From: Betaproteobacteria bacterium GR16-43
GTDB lineage: Bacteria; Pseudomonadota; Gammaproteobacteria; Burkholderiales; Usitatibacteraceae
Length of the DNA: 64,000 nt
Assembly (NCBI GenBank): GCA_001953215.1
Contig: CP019169.1
Span: forward strand, 1,178,001 to 1,242,000
Reading direction: 5' to 3'
Position 1 is the stretch's first letter. Each line of letters starts with the position of its first letter. Shown here piece after piece: positions 20,066 to 31,017 of the stretch. Below the pieces are notes generated by a model that did not search any database, was not told where the DNA came from, and saw only the letters and a list, made by a program, of their open reading frames with translations. Position numbers and translations under genes: made by a program.

Positions 20066-20095
20066 TTGACTTTTTCGTATCGACCCGATACTAAT
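20066..20095 (+). promoter_or_regulatory. promoter with palindromic operator for the MarR-type gene
   Basis: TTGACT (20066-20071), 17-base spacer, TACTAA (20089-20094): a good sigma-70 promoter. A perfect dyad GTATCGACCCGATAC (20077-20091) occupies the spacer and the edge of the -10 box. A further GTATCG half-site lies at 20029-20034. The placement is what an autorepressor would use; that the downstream MarR-type protein binds here is inferred. Confidence 0.65.
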
Positions 20096-20142
20096 ACCGG
20101 ATCGCGGCCCCGCCGCGACCTTCGCCGCGAGGAGAAAGCGCC

Positions 20143-20727
20143 CTGGACAAGAACCCGATCGTCCTTCTCGAGCTGGTCGAGCGCCTCGGAAACCTCATGC
20201 GCACCGAGCTGCGCAAGTCGGGCGTGGAGGAAAGCCTCCAGCCGGTCCACCTCCAGGCGTTGATGTACCTCGCCCGCGCCAATCGCTACTCCAACACCCC
20301 CCAGGCCCTGGCCGAATACCTCGGTCTCACCAAGGGCACGGTCTCCCAGACGCTCTTGCTCCTCGACCGGCGCGGCCTGGTCGAGCGTTTCGAGGACGAC
20401 ATCGACCGCCGCGTGGTGCGGTTGCGCCTCTCGACCGTCGGCGAACAGTTCCTCTCCGACTCGCAGCCCACGCTCTCCTGGGCCAACGCGACGCGCAACA
20501 TCAGCCCGAACCGCATCCGCAATGCCGTCTCCGCGTTGCGCGAGGCGCTGACCCAACTGCAACTGGACAACGAGGGCTCGACGTTCGGGGCCTGCAACAG
20601 TTGCAGGCAGTGCCAGCGGCTTTCGCAGCGGGTGTCGCGTTGCGGATTGATGGGAGACCGCATCTCCGGCCCGGAGACCCGCAAGATCTGCTGGTTCTTC
20701 GAGCCCAAAACGGAAGAGGTTGCTTGA
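20143..20727 (+). CDS. MarR-family regulator with C-terminal cysteine cluster
   Basis: About 194 residues. A winged helix-turn-helix of MarR type spans roughly 30-105 (NTPQALAEYLGLTKGTVSQTL recognition region, then the wing DDIDRRVVRLRLS). The C-terminal 45 residues hold five cysteines: C151-x2-C154-x2-C157, then C167 and C183. This pattern could bind an Fe-S cluster or zinc, or sense redox. The only well-placed start is CTG 20143, 8 bases after GGAG; the first ATG (20197) would cut off helix 1. Promoter and palindrome upstream suggest autoregulation. Target genes are unknown. Confidence 0.75.
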   Translation: MDKNPIVLLELVERLGNLMRTELRKSGVEESLQPVHLQALMYLARANRYSNTPQALAEYLGLTKGTVSQTLLLLDRRGLVERFEDDIDRRVVRLRLSTVGEQFLSDSQPTLSWANATRNISPNRIRNAVSALREALTQLQLDNEGSTFGACNSCRQCQRLSQRVSRCGLMGDRISGPETRKICWFFEPKTEEVA

Positions 20728-20733
20728 ATCGCG

Positions 20734-20760
20734 CTGGGTTCCCGCCTGCGCGGGAATGAC
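20734..20760. repeat. REP-like hairpin between convergent genes
   Basis: TTCCCGC (20739-20745) pairs with GCGGGAA (20750-20756) and is flanked by CTGGG and TGAC. The reverse strand reads GTCATTCCCGCGCAGGCGGG, a repetitive element that I recognise from many proteobacterial genomes. It sits in the 39-base gap between the MarR-type gene and argH. Confidence 0.7.
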
Positions 20761-20766
20761 GGGGGC

Positions 20767-22155
20767 CTAGAGCGCCTTGCGCGCCCGCGCGATGGCGGCT
20801 CGGACCGCCACGGGCGCGGTACCGCCGATGTGCTTGCGCGACGCCACCGAGCCCTCCGGGGTGAGGAACGCGAACACATCCTCGCCCACGAGGGGTGAAA
20901 ACGACTGCAACGTGGCCAGCGGGAGCTGGGCCAGGTCCTTGCCCGCCTTTTCGGCTTCGCGCACCGCTCGCGCGACGGCATCGTGGGCATCGCGGAACGG
21001 CAAGCCCTTCCGGACGAGGTAGTCGGCCAGGTCCGTGGCTGTCGCGTAACCTTCCGCGAGAGCCGCGCGCATGCGGTCGGGCCGAGCCTTCAGGCCGTCG
21101 AGGAGCTCGGTGAGCAGCGTGAGCACGTCATTCAGCGTGTCTACCGCGTCGAAGAGCGGCTCCTTGTCCTCCTGGTTGTCCTTGTTGTACGCCAGGGGCT
21201 GTCCCTTGATGATCGTGAGCATCGCCATCAGCGCCCCGTAGATGCGGCCGGTCTTGCCGCGCATCAGCTCCGGGACGTCGGGATTCTTCTTCTGCGGCAT
21301 GATCGAGGAGCCGGTGCAGAACCGGTCGGCCAGCTCGACGAACCCGAAGCGCGGGTTGGTCCAGATGACGAGTTCCTCGGCCAGGCGCGAGACGTGCGCC
21401 TGCGCCAGTGCCGCCGCGGCGAGGAATTCCACCGCGAAGTCGCGGTCGCTCACCGCATCGAGCGAGTTTTCGCACACGCCGTCGAACCCGAGCGCCTTCG
21501 CGACCGACTCGCGGTCGATCGGGTAGCTCGTGCCGGCCAGCGCCGAGGCCCCGAGCGGCAGCCGGTTCATGCGCCGGCGGCAATCGGCGAGGCGATCGGC
21601 GTCGCGCGTGAACATCTCGTAGTACGCCATCAAATGGTGGCCGAAGGTCACCGGCTGGGCCACCTGGAGATGGGTGAAGCCCGGCATCAGCGTTTCGGCC
21701 TCGGCTTCGGCGCGGTCCAGCAGCCGCCCGCGCAACGCGCGCAGGATGCCGATCAATGTGTCGATCTCCGAACGCAGCCAGAGGCGGATGTCGGTGGCGA
21801 CCTGGTCGTTGCGCGAGCGCGCCGTGTGCAGGCGCTTGCCGGCGTCGCCCACCAGGTCGGTGAGGCGCGCTTCGATGTTCAGGTGCACGTCCTCGCGGTC
21901 GATCGACCACGGGAAGCGATCCTCGCTCACTTCCAGCGCGATCTGGCCCAGCCCCTTCTCGATCGCGGCCAGGTCCGCGGCGGGGAGGATTCCGGTGCGC
22001 TCGAGCATGCGGGCGTGCGCCAGCGAACCCTCGATGTCGAACGGCGCCAGGCGGCGGTCGAAGTCGACGGAGGCGTTGAAACGCTGGGCGAGGCGGTCCA
22101 AGGGCTCGCTGAAACGGCCGGACCAGGCCTTGGCCGCCTTGTCGTCTTGTTGCAT
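20767..22155 (-). CDS. argH: argininosuccinate lyase
   Basis: 462 residues of the fumarase/aspartase superfamily. Splits argininosuccinate to arginine and fumarate. The superfamily signature [12 protein letters not shown], which forms part of the active site, is intact near residue 285, and the conserved [12 protein letters not shown] segment lies near residue 110. It stands alone on the minus strand between two plus-strand genes. Confidence 0.97.
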   Translation of the reverse strand: MQQDDKAAKAWSGRFSEPLDRLAQRFNASVDFDRRLAPFDIEGSLAHARMLERTGILPAADLAAIEKGLGQIALEVSEDRFPWSIDREDVHLNIEARLTDLVGDAGKRLHTARSRNDQVATDIRLWLRSEIDTLIGILRALRGRLLDRAEAEAETLMPGFTHLQVAQPVTFGHHLMAYYEMFTRDADRLADCRRRMNRLPLGASALAGTSYPIDRESVAKALGFDGVCENSLDAVSDRDFAVEFLAAAALAQAHVSRLAEELVIWTNPRFGFVELADRFCTGSSIMPQKKNPDVPELMRGKTGRIYGALMAMLTIIKGQPLAYNKDNQEDKEPLFDAVDTLNDVLTLLTELLDGLKARPDRMRAALAEGYATATDLADYLVRKGLPFRDAHDAVARAVREAEKAGKDLAQLPLATLQSFSPLVGEDVFAFLTPEGSVASRKHIGGTAPVAVRAAIARARKAL

Positions 22156-22184
22156 GTTGTCGGCGGCAATGGCGAGAATGGGTC

Positions 22185-23201
22185 TTGGCCAGTATAAATC
22201 AGACGGGTGCGGGCATCCGGTTGCCGAATTTCTGCAACCTGGGCGTCATGCTGCGCGCGCTCCTGGTCGTGAACCTCTTCGTGTTCGCCGCCGCGGCGAT
22301 GCGCACGCGCACGCTCGACGCCTACTGGTTCGAGTTCCTCCTGCTCGCCGCTTTCGTGGAGCCGGTGCTGCTCCTCTCGCTGGTCGTGCTGTGCGCGGCG
22401 CGGCGTCCGCTGCACGCCATGGGCTACGTGCCGGCGATCCTCTCCATCGCCGCGTTCGAGGTCGCGGTCGCCTGGGTGCTGTCGGAGACCGTCGCCGGGC
22501 TGATCCCCGACCGGCCGCCGCTGCCGTTCTTCCTGGTCGCGTTCCTCGCGCTCTTCGCCACGTTCGTGACGCTCCTCTACTTCGACCTGCGCGCCCGCGC
22601 CCTGTCGCCGGCGATCGCCGAGGCGCGCATCCAGGCGCTGCAGGCCCGCATCCGGCCGCATTTCCTCTATAACAGCATCAACGCAGCGCTCTCGCTGATC
22701 CGAACCGAGCCGCGCCGGGCCGAACAGGTGCTGGAAGACCTGGCCGATCTCTTCCGCGTGCTGATGGCGGACAACCGCACCCTGGCCCCGCTCGGCGACG
22801 AAGTGAGCCTCGCGCGCCAGTACCTCGCGATCGAGCAGCTGCGCCTCGGCGAACGGCTACGCATCCGCTGGAACGTGGACGGAATGCCCGCCGAGGCGCT
22901 CGTCCCGCCGCTCATCCTCCAGCCGCTGGTGGAGAACGCGGTCTACCACGGCATCGAACCCGCCGACGGCGGCGGGGAGATCGCCATCGACATCCGCAAG
23001 TCCGGGGAACAGGTCCACATGACGCTCACCAATCCGTTTTCGGGAACCAACGGCCATCCCGGCGGCAACAAGATGGCGATGGCGAACATCCGCGAGCGGC
23101 TGCAGCTCCACTTCGATGTCGAGGCGAGCCTGAAGTCGGAAGTCGTGGACGGCCAATATCGCGTGACGATCCGCCTTCCGTACATCAAGGCCAGCACATG
23201 A
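22185..23201 (+). CDS. algZ: LytS/AlgZ-type sensor histidine kinase
   Basis: Up to 338 residues. Four membrane helices within about 23-133, then a His_kinase domain with the phospho-accepting His159 in [12 protein letters not shown] and an HATPase domain with the N-box [14 protein letters not shown]. This is the AlgZ/LytS layout rather than the classical HisKA type. A TATAAAT at about 22193 could be a -10 box, in which case translation would start at TTG 22221, just before the conserved LPNFCNLG. The 3' end overlaps the regulator gene (ATGA), so the two form a pair. Confidence 0.85.
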   Translation: MASINQTGAGIRLPNFCNLGVMLRALLVVNLFVFAAAAMRTRTLDAYWFEFLLLAAFVEPVLLLSLVVLCAARRPLHAMGYVPAILSIAAFEVAVAWVLSETVAGLIPDRPPLPFFLVAFLALFATFVTLLYFDLRARALSPAIAEARIQALQARIRPHFLYNSINAALSLIRTEPRRAEQVLEDLADLFRVLMADNRTLAPLGDEVSLARQYLAIEQLRLGERLRIRWNVDGMPAEALVPPLILQPLVENAVYHGIEPADGGGEIAIDIRKSGEQVHMTLTNPFSGTNGHPGGNKMAMANIRERLQLHFDVEASLKSEVVDGQYRVTIRLPYIKAST

Positions 23202-23959
23202 CGCTGGCCCAGGCGGCGGTCCCGCGCATCCTGGTCGCCGACGACGAGGCGCCCGCCCGGTCGCGCTTGCGCGACCTGCTCGACGAGTGCCGCGCCGAGT
23301 TCGACCTCGCGATCGTGGACGAGGCCCGCACCGGCCGCGAGGTGCTGGACGTGATGAACCGGGAGAAGATCGACATCGTGTTGCTCGACATTCGCATGCC
23401 GGAGATGGACGGGCTCGAGGCGGCGCGCCACCTGGCCGGCATGGCCGCGCCGCCGGCGATCATCTTCACCACCGCGTTCGACACCTACGCCATCAAGGCT
23501 TTCGAGGTGAACGCGATCGACTACCTCCTCAAGCCGATCCGGCGCGAGCGCCTGCTGGCCGCCCTTCGCAAGACCCGGGCCGCCCCGGCCGTCACGCGCG
23601 AGGCGCTGGATGCCGCGGCCAACCAGCCGCGCCGCCACCTCTCGGTCCACGAGCGCGGCAAGATCCACCTGGTGCCCCTGGCCGACGTGCTCTACCTGCG
23701 AGCGGAGCTGAAATACGTCACCGTTCGCACCGCCGAGCGGGAATTCATCGTCGAGGAGTCCCTCACCAAGCTGGAAGAGGAGTTCGAATCCGCGTTCGTG
23801 CGAATCCACCGGAACTGCCTGGTGCATCGAACGGCTATCGCGGGGTTCGAGAAGAACGTCGCCGACAGCGAATCCGGCTGGGCCGTCGTGGTCCGGGACA
23901 CGGACGAGCGCCTGCCCGTCAGCCGGCGGCAGCAACACGTCGTGAAGGAATTCCGATGA
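23198..23959 (+). CDS. algR: LytTR-type response regulator (AlgR-like)
   Basis: 253 residues. Receiver domain (about 10-125; acidic pocket ADDE, phosphoacceptor Asp64 in VLLDIRMPEMDG, conserved Lys in YLLKPI) and a LytTR DNA-binding domain (about 148-250, with RAELKYVTVRT and RIHRNCLVHR). AlgR homologues control surface behaviour such as alginate and twitching in Pseudomonas; the targets here are unknown. It is coupled to the kinase upstream and to the secreted protein downstream, both by ATGA overlaps. Confidence 0.88.
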   Translation: MTLAQAAVPRILVADDEAPARSRLRDLLDECRAEFDLAIVDEARTGREVLDVMNREKIDIVLLDIRMPEMDGLEAARHLAGMAAPPAIIFTTAFDTYAIKAFEVNAIDYLLKPIRRERLLAALRKTRAAPAVTREALDAAANQPRRHLSVHERGKIHLVPLADVLYLRAELKYVTVRTAEREFIVEESLTKLEEEFESAFVRIHRNCLVHRTAIAGFEKNVADSESGWAVVVRDTDERLPVSRRQQHVVKEFR

Positions 23960-24717
23960 GAACCTGGATCGCCATCCTCGCCTTGGCCCTCGGCGCAACG
24001 GCCGCGTTCGCGCAGCCGCCCGCCGTCGCCCCCAAGGTCGCCGCCCTTTCGCTGATCGGCGACCGCCTGCTGGTCGTCGGCGGCCAGATGCAGACCGGCA
24101 CTCGCCTGGACAAGAACCAGAAGGATTTGATGCCGCTCGCGACGGACGAGCTCGATACCGCCACGGTCCTCGCCTTCGACAAGCAGGCCCAGTTGCTGCG
24201 CCCGCAACTCGAGGTCGTGCTCCTGCGCGCGAAGGATGCCTCGATCCACCAGCTGCAAGCCGACGTCGTCGCCGGCAAGCGCGACGCGAAGGAGCTCCTC
24301 ATGGCGGTGGCGCCGCTCGCCCGCCGCGCGGGCGCGACGCACCTCGTGCTCTTCACGAAATCCCGCGGGGAAACCAAGATCCGCGTCGACGACGGTTCCA
24401 TCGGCACGGGCTTCGTCGACGGCCTGGGTTTCTACATCGACCGCTGGGTGCGAAACCAGAGGACGACGGAGGGCAACCTGGATGTGGGCATCCTCGCGCC
24501 CTTCGCGTACTTCAAGGCGGTGCTGGTCGACCTCGATGGCCTGAAGGTGGTGGCCGAGGAGACGTCCCACCAGGCCCGCGCGATCTTCGGGAAGAACATC
24601 AACGAAGCGCGCGATCCCTGGGACTACCTCACGCCCGCCGAGAAGGTCGCGGCGCTGAAGGCGCTCTCGGGCGAGGGCGTGCAGCAGCTCGCCCCGCGCG
24701 TGCTCGCGCGCCTCTAG
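23956..24717 (+). CDS. secreted protein of unknown function in the algZR operon
   Basis: 253 residues. Signal peptide (MRTWIAILALALGATAAFAQ), then a mixed alpha/beta domain with no motif that I recognise. It includes the strand-like runs VAALSLIGDRLLVVGG and RRAGATHLVLFTKSR. It overlaps the algR-type gene, so it is co-transcribed and may be an output or accessory of that two-component system. A periplasmic location is likely. A lipoprotein is excluded because the signal has no lipobox cysteine. Confidence 0.7.
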   Translation: MRTWIAILALALGATAAFAQPPAVAPKVAALSLIGDRLLVVGGQMQTGTRLDKNQKDLMPLATDELDTATVLAFDKQAQLLRPQLEVVLLRAKDASIHQLQADVVAGKRDAKELLMAVAPLARRAGATHLVLFTKSRGETKIRVDDGSIGTGFVDGLGFYIDRWVRNQRTTEGNLDVGILAPFAYFKAVLVDLDGLKVVAEETSHQARAIFGKNINEARDPWDYLTPAEKVAALKALSGEGVQQLAPRVLARL

Positions 24718-24721
24718 CGCG

Positions 24722-25624
24722 CTATTCCCAGTGCGGCGGGTCGCCGAAGGTCTTGCGCAGGAACTCGATGAAGAGCTTCACCTTCGCCGGTAGCAGGTGG
24801 CGCTCCGGGTAGACCGCGTAGATGTTGTTGCCCGGCATCGCGAACTCGTCCAGCACGGACGCGAGCCGCCCGCGCTTGATCTCCTCGCTCACCTCCCACG
24901 CGCTGCGCCACGCGAGGCCTTCGCCCGAGAGCGCCCAGCGCGTGAGCACCTCGCCGTCGTTGCACTGGAGGTTGCCGCCGACCTTCACGGTGATGTCCTT
25001 GCCCTTGTCCTGGAAGTGCCACTGGTCGGACACGCCGTCCTCGGTGCTGGTCACGAGGCAGTTGTGCTTGGCGAGGTCGGCGAGCGTCCTGGGCTTGCCG
25101 GCGCGCTTGAAGTAGGCGGGCGAGGCGCAGACAACGCGATGGTTCTCGGCCAGCTTCGCGGCGATCAGGTCGGCGCTCTTCAGGTCGGCGATGCGGATCG
25201 CGAGGTCGAAGCGCTCGTTCTTGAGATCGACCATGCGCTCCGACAGGTGCAGCGTGATCGCGAGGCTCGGATGTTGCGCGATGAACGCCGCGAGGTGCGG
25301 CGCGATGTGCTTGCGGCCGAACGCGGTGGGCGCCGTGACGATGAGCCGGCCCGACGCGCTCTTCGCGCCGACGGAGAGGGATTCCTCCGCGCCGCGCAGC
25401 TCGGCGAGCAGTCGGTGGCAATCCTCGTAGAACGTCGAGCCTTCCGGCGTGAGCGTGACCTTGCGCGTCGAACGCTTGAAGAGCTTCACGCCCAGGCGTT
25501 CCTCGAGCTGGTCGATGCGCCGCCCCACCATGGCGGGCGTGATGCCTTCCTCGCGGGCCGCGGCGGAGAGGCTTCCGCGCTGCGCCACTTCGACGAACGT
25601 CGTCAGTTCCTTGAATCGGTCCAT
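24722..25624 (-). CDS. LysR-family transcriptional regulator
   Basis: 300 residues. N-terminal LysR helix-turn-helix (about 1-60, MDRFKELTTFVEVAQRGSLS), linker helix, and a periplasmic-binding-protein-like effector domain (about 90-295). A strong ribosome site (GGAGGAGG) precedes ATG 25624. It is divergent from malate synthase, the usual LysR arrangement for a neighbouring target, so control of aceB is possible. The 140-base gap holds an AT-rich imperfect dyad (ATTA..TAAT, about 25672-25697) that could be its binding site. The effector is unknown. Confidence 0.88.
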   Translation of the reverse strand: MDRFKELTTFVEVAQRGSLSAAAREEGITPAMVGRRIDQLEERLGVKLFKRSTRKVTLTPEGSTFYEDCHRLLAELRGAEESLSVGAKSASGRLIVTAPTAFGRKHIAPHLAAFIAQHPSLAITLHLSERMVDLKNERFDLAIRIADLKSADLIAAKLAENHRVVCASPAYFKRAGKPRTLADLAKHNCLVTSTEDGVSDQWHFQDKGKDITVKVGGNLQCNDGEVLTRWALSGEGLAWRSAWEVSEEIKRGRLASVLDEFAMPGNNIYAVYPERHLLPAKVKLFIEFLRKTFGDPPHWE

Positions 25625-25764
25625 GCGCGGCCTCCTCCGGAGAAGTAATAAATGCACCCCATCTGCGCGGGGATTATCGTATCGCCAGTATTGTAATAGA
25701 GTTGGGCTTGCGGCGGGAAAGCCCGACAATGCGGGGAACATCGCCGGCCCATCGGAGAATCCCC

Positions 25765-27360
<1,596 letters not shown>

Positions 27361-27415
27361 GGGCCGCGCGCGAACCGGCATAATCGCGCATCGAAATCTC
27401 CGGAAGTCTCCCCGC

Positions 27416-30208
27416 ATGTCGCTTCACCCGTTGCTCGCCGCAGGCGCCTGCCTTTTCGCTGCACTCCTCGCCGCACCGCCGGGGCACGCCGCTCCCCGGA
27501 AGTACTCGAGCGACGGCTACCAGTACCAGATCGACAAGGCCCCGACGTGGGTCGACGCCGTGAGGTTGCCCCTCGTCCCGCCCGGCACGCGCTGGCAGTA
27601 CGTCCTGCGCGACCGGCAGATCCGCGTCGACGACACGCCGCAGGTCTACCTGCATGCGATCCGCAAGATCCACGATGCCGCGGGACTCGCCGAAGGCTCG
27701 TCGATCGAGATCGACTTCGATCCGACCTACCATCAGCTCACGTTGCACGAGATCCGCATCGATCGCGACGGCAAGGCCCTCGATCGCCTGGACCCGCGCA
27801 CCGTGAAGCTGCTGCGGCGCGAGAAGCGCCTCGAGCAGGGGTCGTACGACGGCGTGGTGACCGCGAGCATCCAGGTGAACGACGTGCGCGCGGGCGACGT
27901 GATCTCCTATCGCTATACCCTCGCGGGCGGCAATCCGGTGTTCGGCAAGCGTTTCGCCTCGGTCCTGGCCATGCCGGCCGAGCGCGCGCCCACGGCGCTG
28001 CTGCGCTATCGGTTGCTCCATCCGGCCGCACGCGACATCCGCCTGCGGGCGCCCGAGTGGTCGCGCGTGGAGGAAGTCGCGGCGCCCACGCCGGGCTGGA
28101 AGGAGCGCCTCGTTTCCGCAACGAACGTCCCGACGTGGGACTTGCCTGCGGACAGCCCGCCGGAGCTCACCGTCGCGCAACTGATCCAGATGAGCGAGTA
28201 CGCCGATTGGCCGGCGGTCTCGGCGTGGGGGCGAAGCCTGTTTCCGGACGTCCCGCCCGATGCGGCGGTCAAGGCGCTGGCGGAATCGTTGCGCGCGAAA
28301 GCCCCGGACGACGCGGGCCGTGCGCTCGCCGCGCTCGAGTTCGTCCAGCGCGAGATCCGCTATTTCAGCGTCGCGTTCGGCGAGTCGACGCACCGGCCCG
28401 CGCTTCCGGCTCGCGTGCTCGAGCGCCGCTTCGGCGATTGCAAGGACAAGTCCTACCTGTTGCTGGCGCTGTTCAACGCCATGGGCATCCCGGCGCGGCC
28501 GGTCCTGGCCTCGCAGTTCGCGCGCGGTGCCGTGCAGGGCATGCTGCCTTCGCCGCTGGCTTTCGACCACGTCGTGGTGGCCGCGGAAGTGAACGGCGAA
28601 ACGCTCTGGCTCGATCCGACCCGCGACCGCCAGTCGGGCCCCTTGGCCGGGCGCGTCGTGCTCCGGCTCGCGGCAGGACTTCCGCTCGAAGCCCCGGCGG
28701 GATCGGAGATCGCGCGCGTGCCGCGCGCCGCCAAGTCCACGCTGGACGCCGAAGCGATCGATACGATCACGGTCGACTCGCTCGCGCTCCCGGCCACCAT
28801 TCGCTCGGAGGTGCGCTTCCGCGGCGATTTCGCCGAGGCCTTGCGCGAGGTGTTCGGCCGTCCCGAAGGCGCCGAGTTGCGCGAAAAGCAGTTCGACTAC
28901 CTCGCGCGGATGTTCGGATCCTCGCTCGTGGCCACCGGGCCCGTCACGATCGCGGACCAGGAGGACGGGATCGTCATCGCGCGCGAGTTTCGCTTCGACA
29001 ACCCCTGGGCCTATCCGAGCGAAAGGATGCTGCGCTTCGAATGGGGCCCGTGGCTCGTGGGGGACACCGTGCAGCCGGGGCTCGACCCGTCGCGGCGCCA
29101 TTCGATGGACGTGGGCTGGGTGCGCAACGTCGCGCACCGGGTTCGCATCCGGTTTTCCGAGCCGGTCATGTCCGAGGCCGCGCGCAACGGCGCTTCCTAC
29201 GACGGCAAGTACTTCCGCTCCCGCGTGGAGATGGTGCAGGAGCGAGAGTCCATCGAGCACACGACGACGTTCGAGTACACCGCCGATACGGTGGAACGCG
29301 ACGGCCTTCCCGCGCACGCGGCCAAGCTCCGCGAGCTGATCCAGGCTTCGGGGATCACGCTCCTCGTGTCGCCGGTGCCGGCCTCGCGAAGCCGCGAGGT
29401 GATCGAGAAGATGGAATCCGCGGCCGCTGGACGCACGCGCGGCATCCCGGCGCCGGAGACGCGCGTGCAAGCGACCTCGATCGCGGAAGACATCGTCTTC
29501 ACGGCGCACCTGGACGGGGGCCGGCTCGCGCCGAAGAACCGCGCGGCTGCCCTGAAGCGCCGCGCCTTTGCACGCGACTACCTGGGGAAGGCCGACGAAG
29601 CCCTGGCGGACATCCGCGCCGCGGCCACGCTCGCCCCCGACGAGCGGAGCATCGTCATCGGCCTGGCGGAAGTCCACTTCGGCCGCGGCGAGTTCGCGGA
29701 GGCGGCGAAAGTGCTGGAGAAGTACGCGTCCGAAACCGGCGCGGTGCCGGACCTGCGCTACAAGCGCGGCCGCGTTCGCTTCTACCTCGGCGATTTCAAT
29801 GGCGCCGCCGAGGACTTCGAGGCCAATGCCCGCGAGAGCACGGGGGCCGAGCGGCAGTACGCCCTCTTGTGGCTGCAGGCCTCGCTCGCCTCGAAGGGCG
29901 TCGATCCGGTCGCGACGGTGCGGACCTTCGATCGCAGCGATACGGTGCGCTGGCCCTATCCGATCCTGCAGCACGTGCTGGGCGAAACCGATGAAGCGAC
30001 CCTGCTGAAGGCCGCGCGCGATCCCGATGCTTCCACCCAGAAGTCGCAATTGTGCGAGGCGTATTTCTTCGCCGGATTGAAGAAGCGCATCGCGGGGGAC
30101 AACGACGGTGCCCGGCGACTCTTCCAGAGCGCGCGCTACACGAAGGTCACCGAGTACACCGAGTACCGGACCGCGGGCTTCGAGCTGGAACGCCTGCGGG
30201 GCAAGTAG
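27416..30208 (+). CDS. DUF3857 / transglutaminase-like / TPR secreted protein
   Basis: 930 residues. Signal peptide (about 1-25), DUF3857 domain (about 55-230), a transglutaminase-like cysteine-protease fold (about 270-420) with Cys342 in FGDCKDKS, His385 in FDHVVV and the Asp in LDPT, so a full catalytic triad is present. A beta-rich region follows, then three or so TPR-like helical repeats at about 700-900. Such proteins are widespread and their substrate is unknown. Periplasmic location is inferred. The gene stands alone, convergent with the small-protein genes that follow. Confidence 0.82.
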   Translation: MSLHPLLAAGACLFAALLAAPPGHAAPRKYSSDGYQYQIDKAPTWVDAVRLPLVPPGTRWQYVLRDRQIRVDDTPQVYLHAIRKIHDAAGLAEGSSIEIDFDPTYHQLTLHEIRIDRDGKALDRLDPRTVKLLRREKRLEQGSYDGVVTASIQVNDVRAGDVISYRYTLAGGNPVFGKRFASVLAMPAERAPTALLRYRLLHPAARDIRLRAPEWSRVEEVAAPTPGWKERLVSATNVPTWDLPADSPPELTVAQLIQMSEYADWPAVSAWGRSLFPDVPPDAAVKALAESLRAKAPDDAGRALAALEFVQREIRYFSVAFGESTHRPALPARVLERRFGDCKDKSYLLLALFNAMGIPARPVLASQFARGAVQGMLPSPLAFDHVVVAAEVNGETLWLDPTRDRQSGPLAGRVVLRLAAGLPLEAPAGSEIARVPRAAKSTLDAEAIDTITVDSLALPATIRSEVRFRGDFAEALREVFGRPEGAELREKQFDYLARMFGSSLVATGPVTIADQEDGIVIAREFRFDNPWAYPSERMLRFEWGPWLVGDTVQPGLDPSRRHSMDVGWVRNVAHRVRIRFSEPVMSEAARNGASYDGKYFRSRVEMVQERESIEHTTTFEYTADTVERDGLPAHAAKLRELIQASGITLLVSPVPASRSREVIEKMESAAAGRTRGIPAPETRVQATSIAEDIVFTAHLDGGRLAPKNRAAALKRRAFARDYLGKADEALADIRAAATLAPDERSIVIGLAEVHFGRGEFAEAAKVLEKYASETGAVPDLRYKRGRVRFYLGDFNGAAEDFEANARESTGAERQYALLWLQASLASKGVDPVATVRTFDRSDTVRWPYPILQHVLGETDEATLLKAARDPDASTQKSQLCEAYFFAGLKKRIAGDNDGARRLFQSARYTKVTEYTEYRTAGFELERLRGK

Positions 30209-30225
30209 GCCGCGCGAAGATCCCG

Positions 30226-30648
30226 CTAGCGATAGGGCGCGGGGCCGGTGCTGCGCATTGAAGCGCGCGGCATCGGACGCGGATTCCAGCGCGGCGCGAT
30301 TCCCCAGGCCGGCCACGCCACGGCCACGGCGGGCTCGCTCGCGACGAAGACCGGTTCGGGGCGCGAGATCTTCGCGATCGCCTCGGCCGTGAGCCGGTCG
30401 CGTTGCGCCTCGAGCCGCCGGTCGAGCGCGGCCTCGCGCTCCAGGAGGCGATCGCGCGCGGCGGTATCGATCGCCGGGAATTCCGTGGGAAGGGCCATCG
30501 GTTGCGAGTCCCTCGACTCGGGGCACGGCATCTCCTGGTAGGAGATCCGTCCGTCCGACCCGATGCACTTGTACACGCCCGAGGCGGCGAGCGCGGCGCC
30601 GGAGGATGCCGCGAGGAACGCGGCGGCGATCGTGGCAGGGAGTCTCAT
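30226..30648 (-). CDS. secreted DUF4124 protein
   Basis: 140 residues. Signal peptide (MRLPATIAAAFLAASSGAALA), a DUF4124 segment (GVYKCIGSDGRISYQEMPCP) with two cysteines likely to be disulfide-bonded in the periplasm, a charged helical stretch (about 60-95), and a Pro/Arg-rich tail. No known function. The ATG overlaps the stop codon of the small gene upstream (ATGA), so they are co-transcribed. Confidence 0.72.
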   Translation of the reverse strand: MRLPATIAAAFLAASSGAALAASGVYKCIGSDGRISYQEMPCPESRDSQPMALPTEFPAIDTAARDRLLEREAALDRRLEAQRDRLTAEAIAKISRPEPVFVASEPAVAVAWPAWGIAPRWNPRPMPRASMRSTGPAPYR

Positions 30649-30971
30649 CGGTTGAACCCCGGGAGGTAGGTCGGGCTGCGTGGATCGTTCGAGGGCCGCG
30701 AAGCGCGCTGCGCCGGCGACGCGGCCGTGAACGCGGGAAACGCCCCGCCCGCCCGGATGTCCCGCCGATCGATGCGCGCCAGGAACGGGGGAGTGTCGGA
30801 GCTGGGGGGATCCGCCCGGGTGTCGGGCCGATCGGGCGAGGTCGCCAGCCAGAGCGCCTCGCTCGGGCCGGGACAGGGAAATTCCTGGGTGTCCGGGGTG
30901 ATTTCGGCCCCGGCCGACGAGGCTTGCAGGGCGACCGCGGCTGCGAAACCGATCCACGCTCGTGCACGCAT
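30645..30971 (-). CDS. small secreted protein of unknown function
   Basis: 108 residues with a plausible signal peptide (MRARAWIGFAAAVALQASSAGA) and a low-complexity Pro/Ser/Asp/Arg-rich body ending SPTYLPGFNR. I recognise no domain. Coding is supported by the signal peptide, by the 4-base overlap with the DUF4124 gene downstream, and by its position in a run of similar secreted-protein genes. It could be a rapidly evolving member of that set. Confidence 0.5.
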   Translation of the reverse strand: MRARAWIGFAAAVALQASSAGAEITPDTQEFPCPGPSEALWLATSPDRPDTRADPPSSDTPPFLARIDRRDIRAGGAFPAFTAASPAQRASRPSNDPRSPTYLPGFNR

Positions 30972-31017
30972 GGTGGAATCCTCCAGCGAATTTACTCGCC
31001 ACCTACTCTACGCCGAT

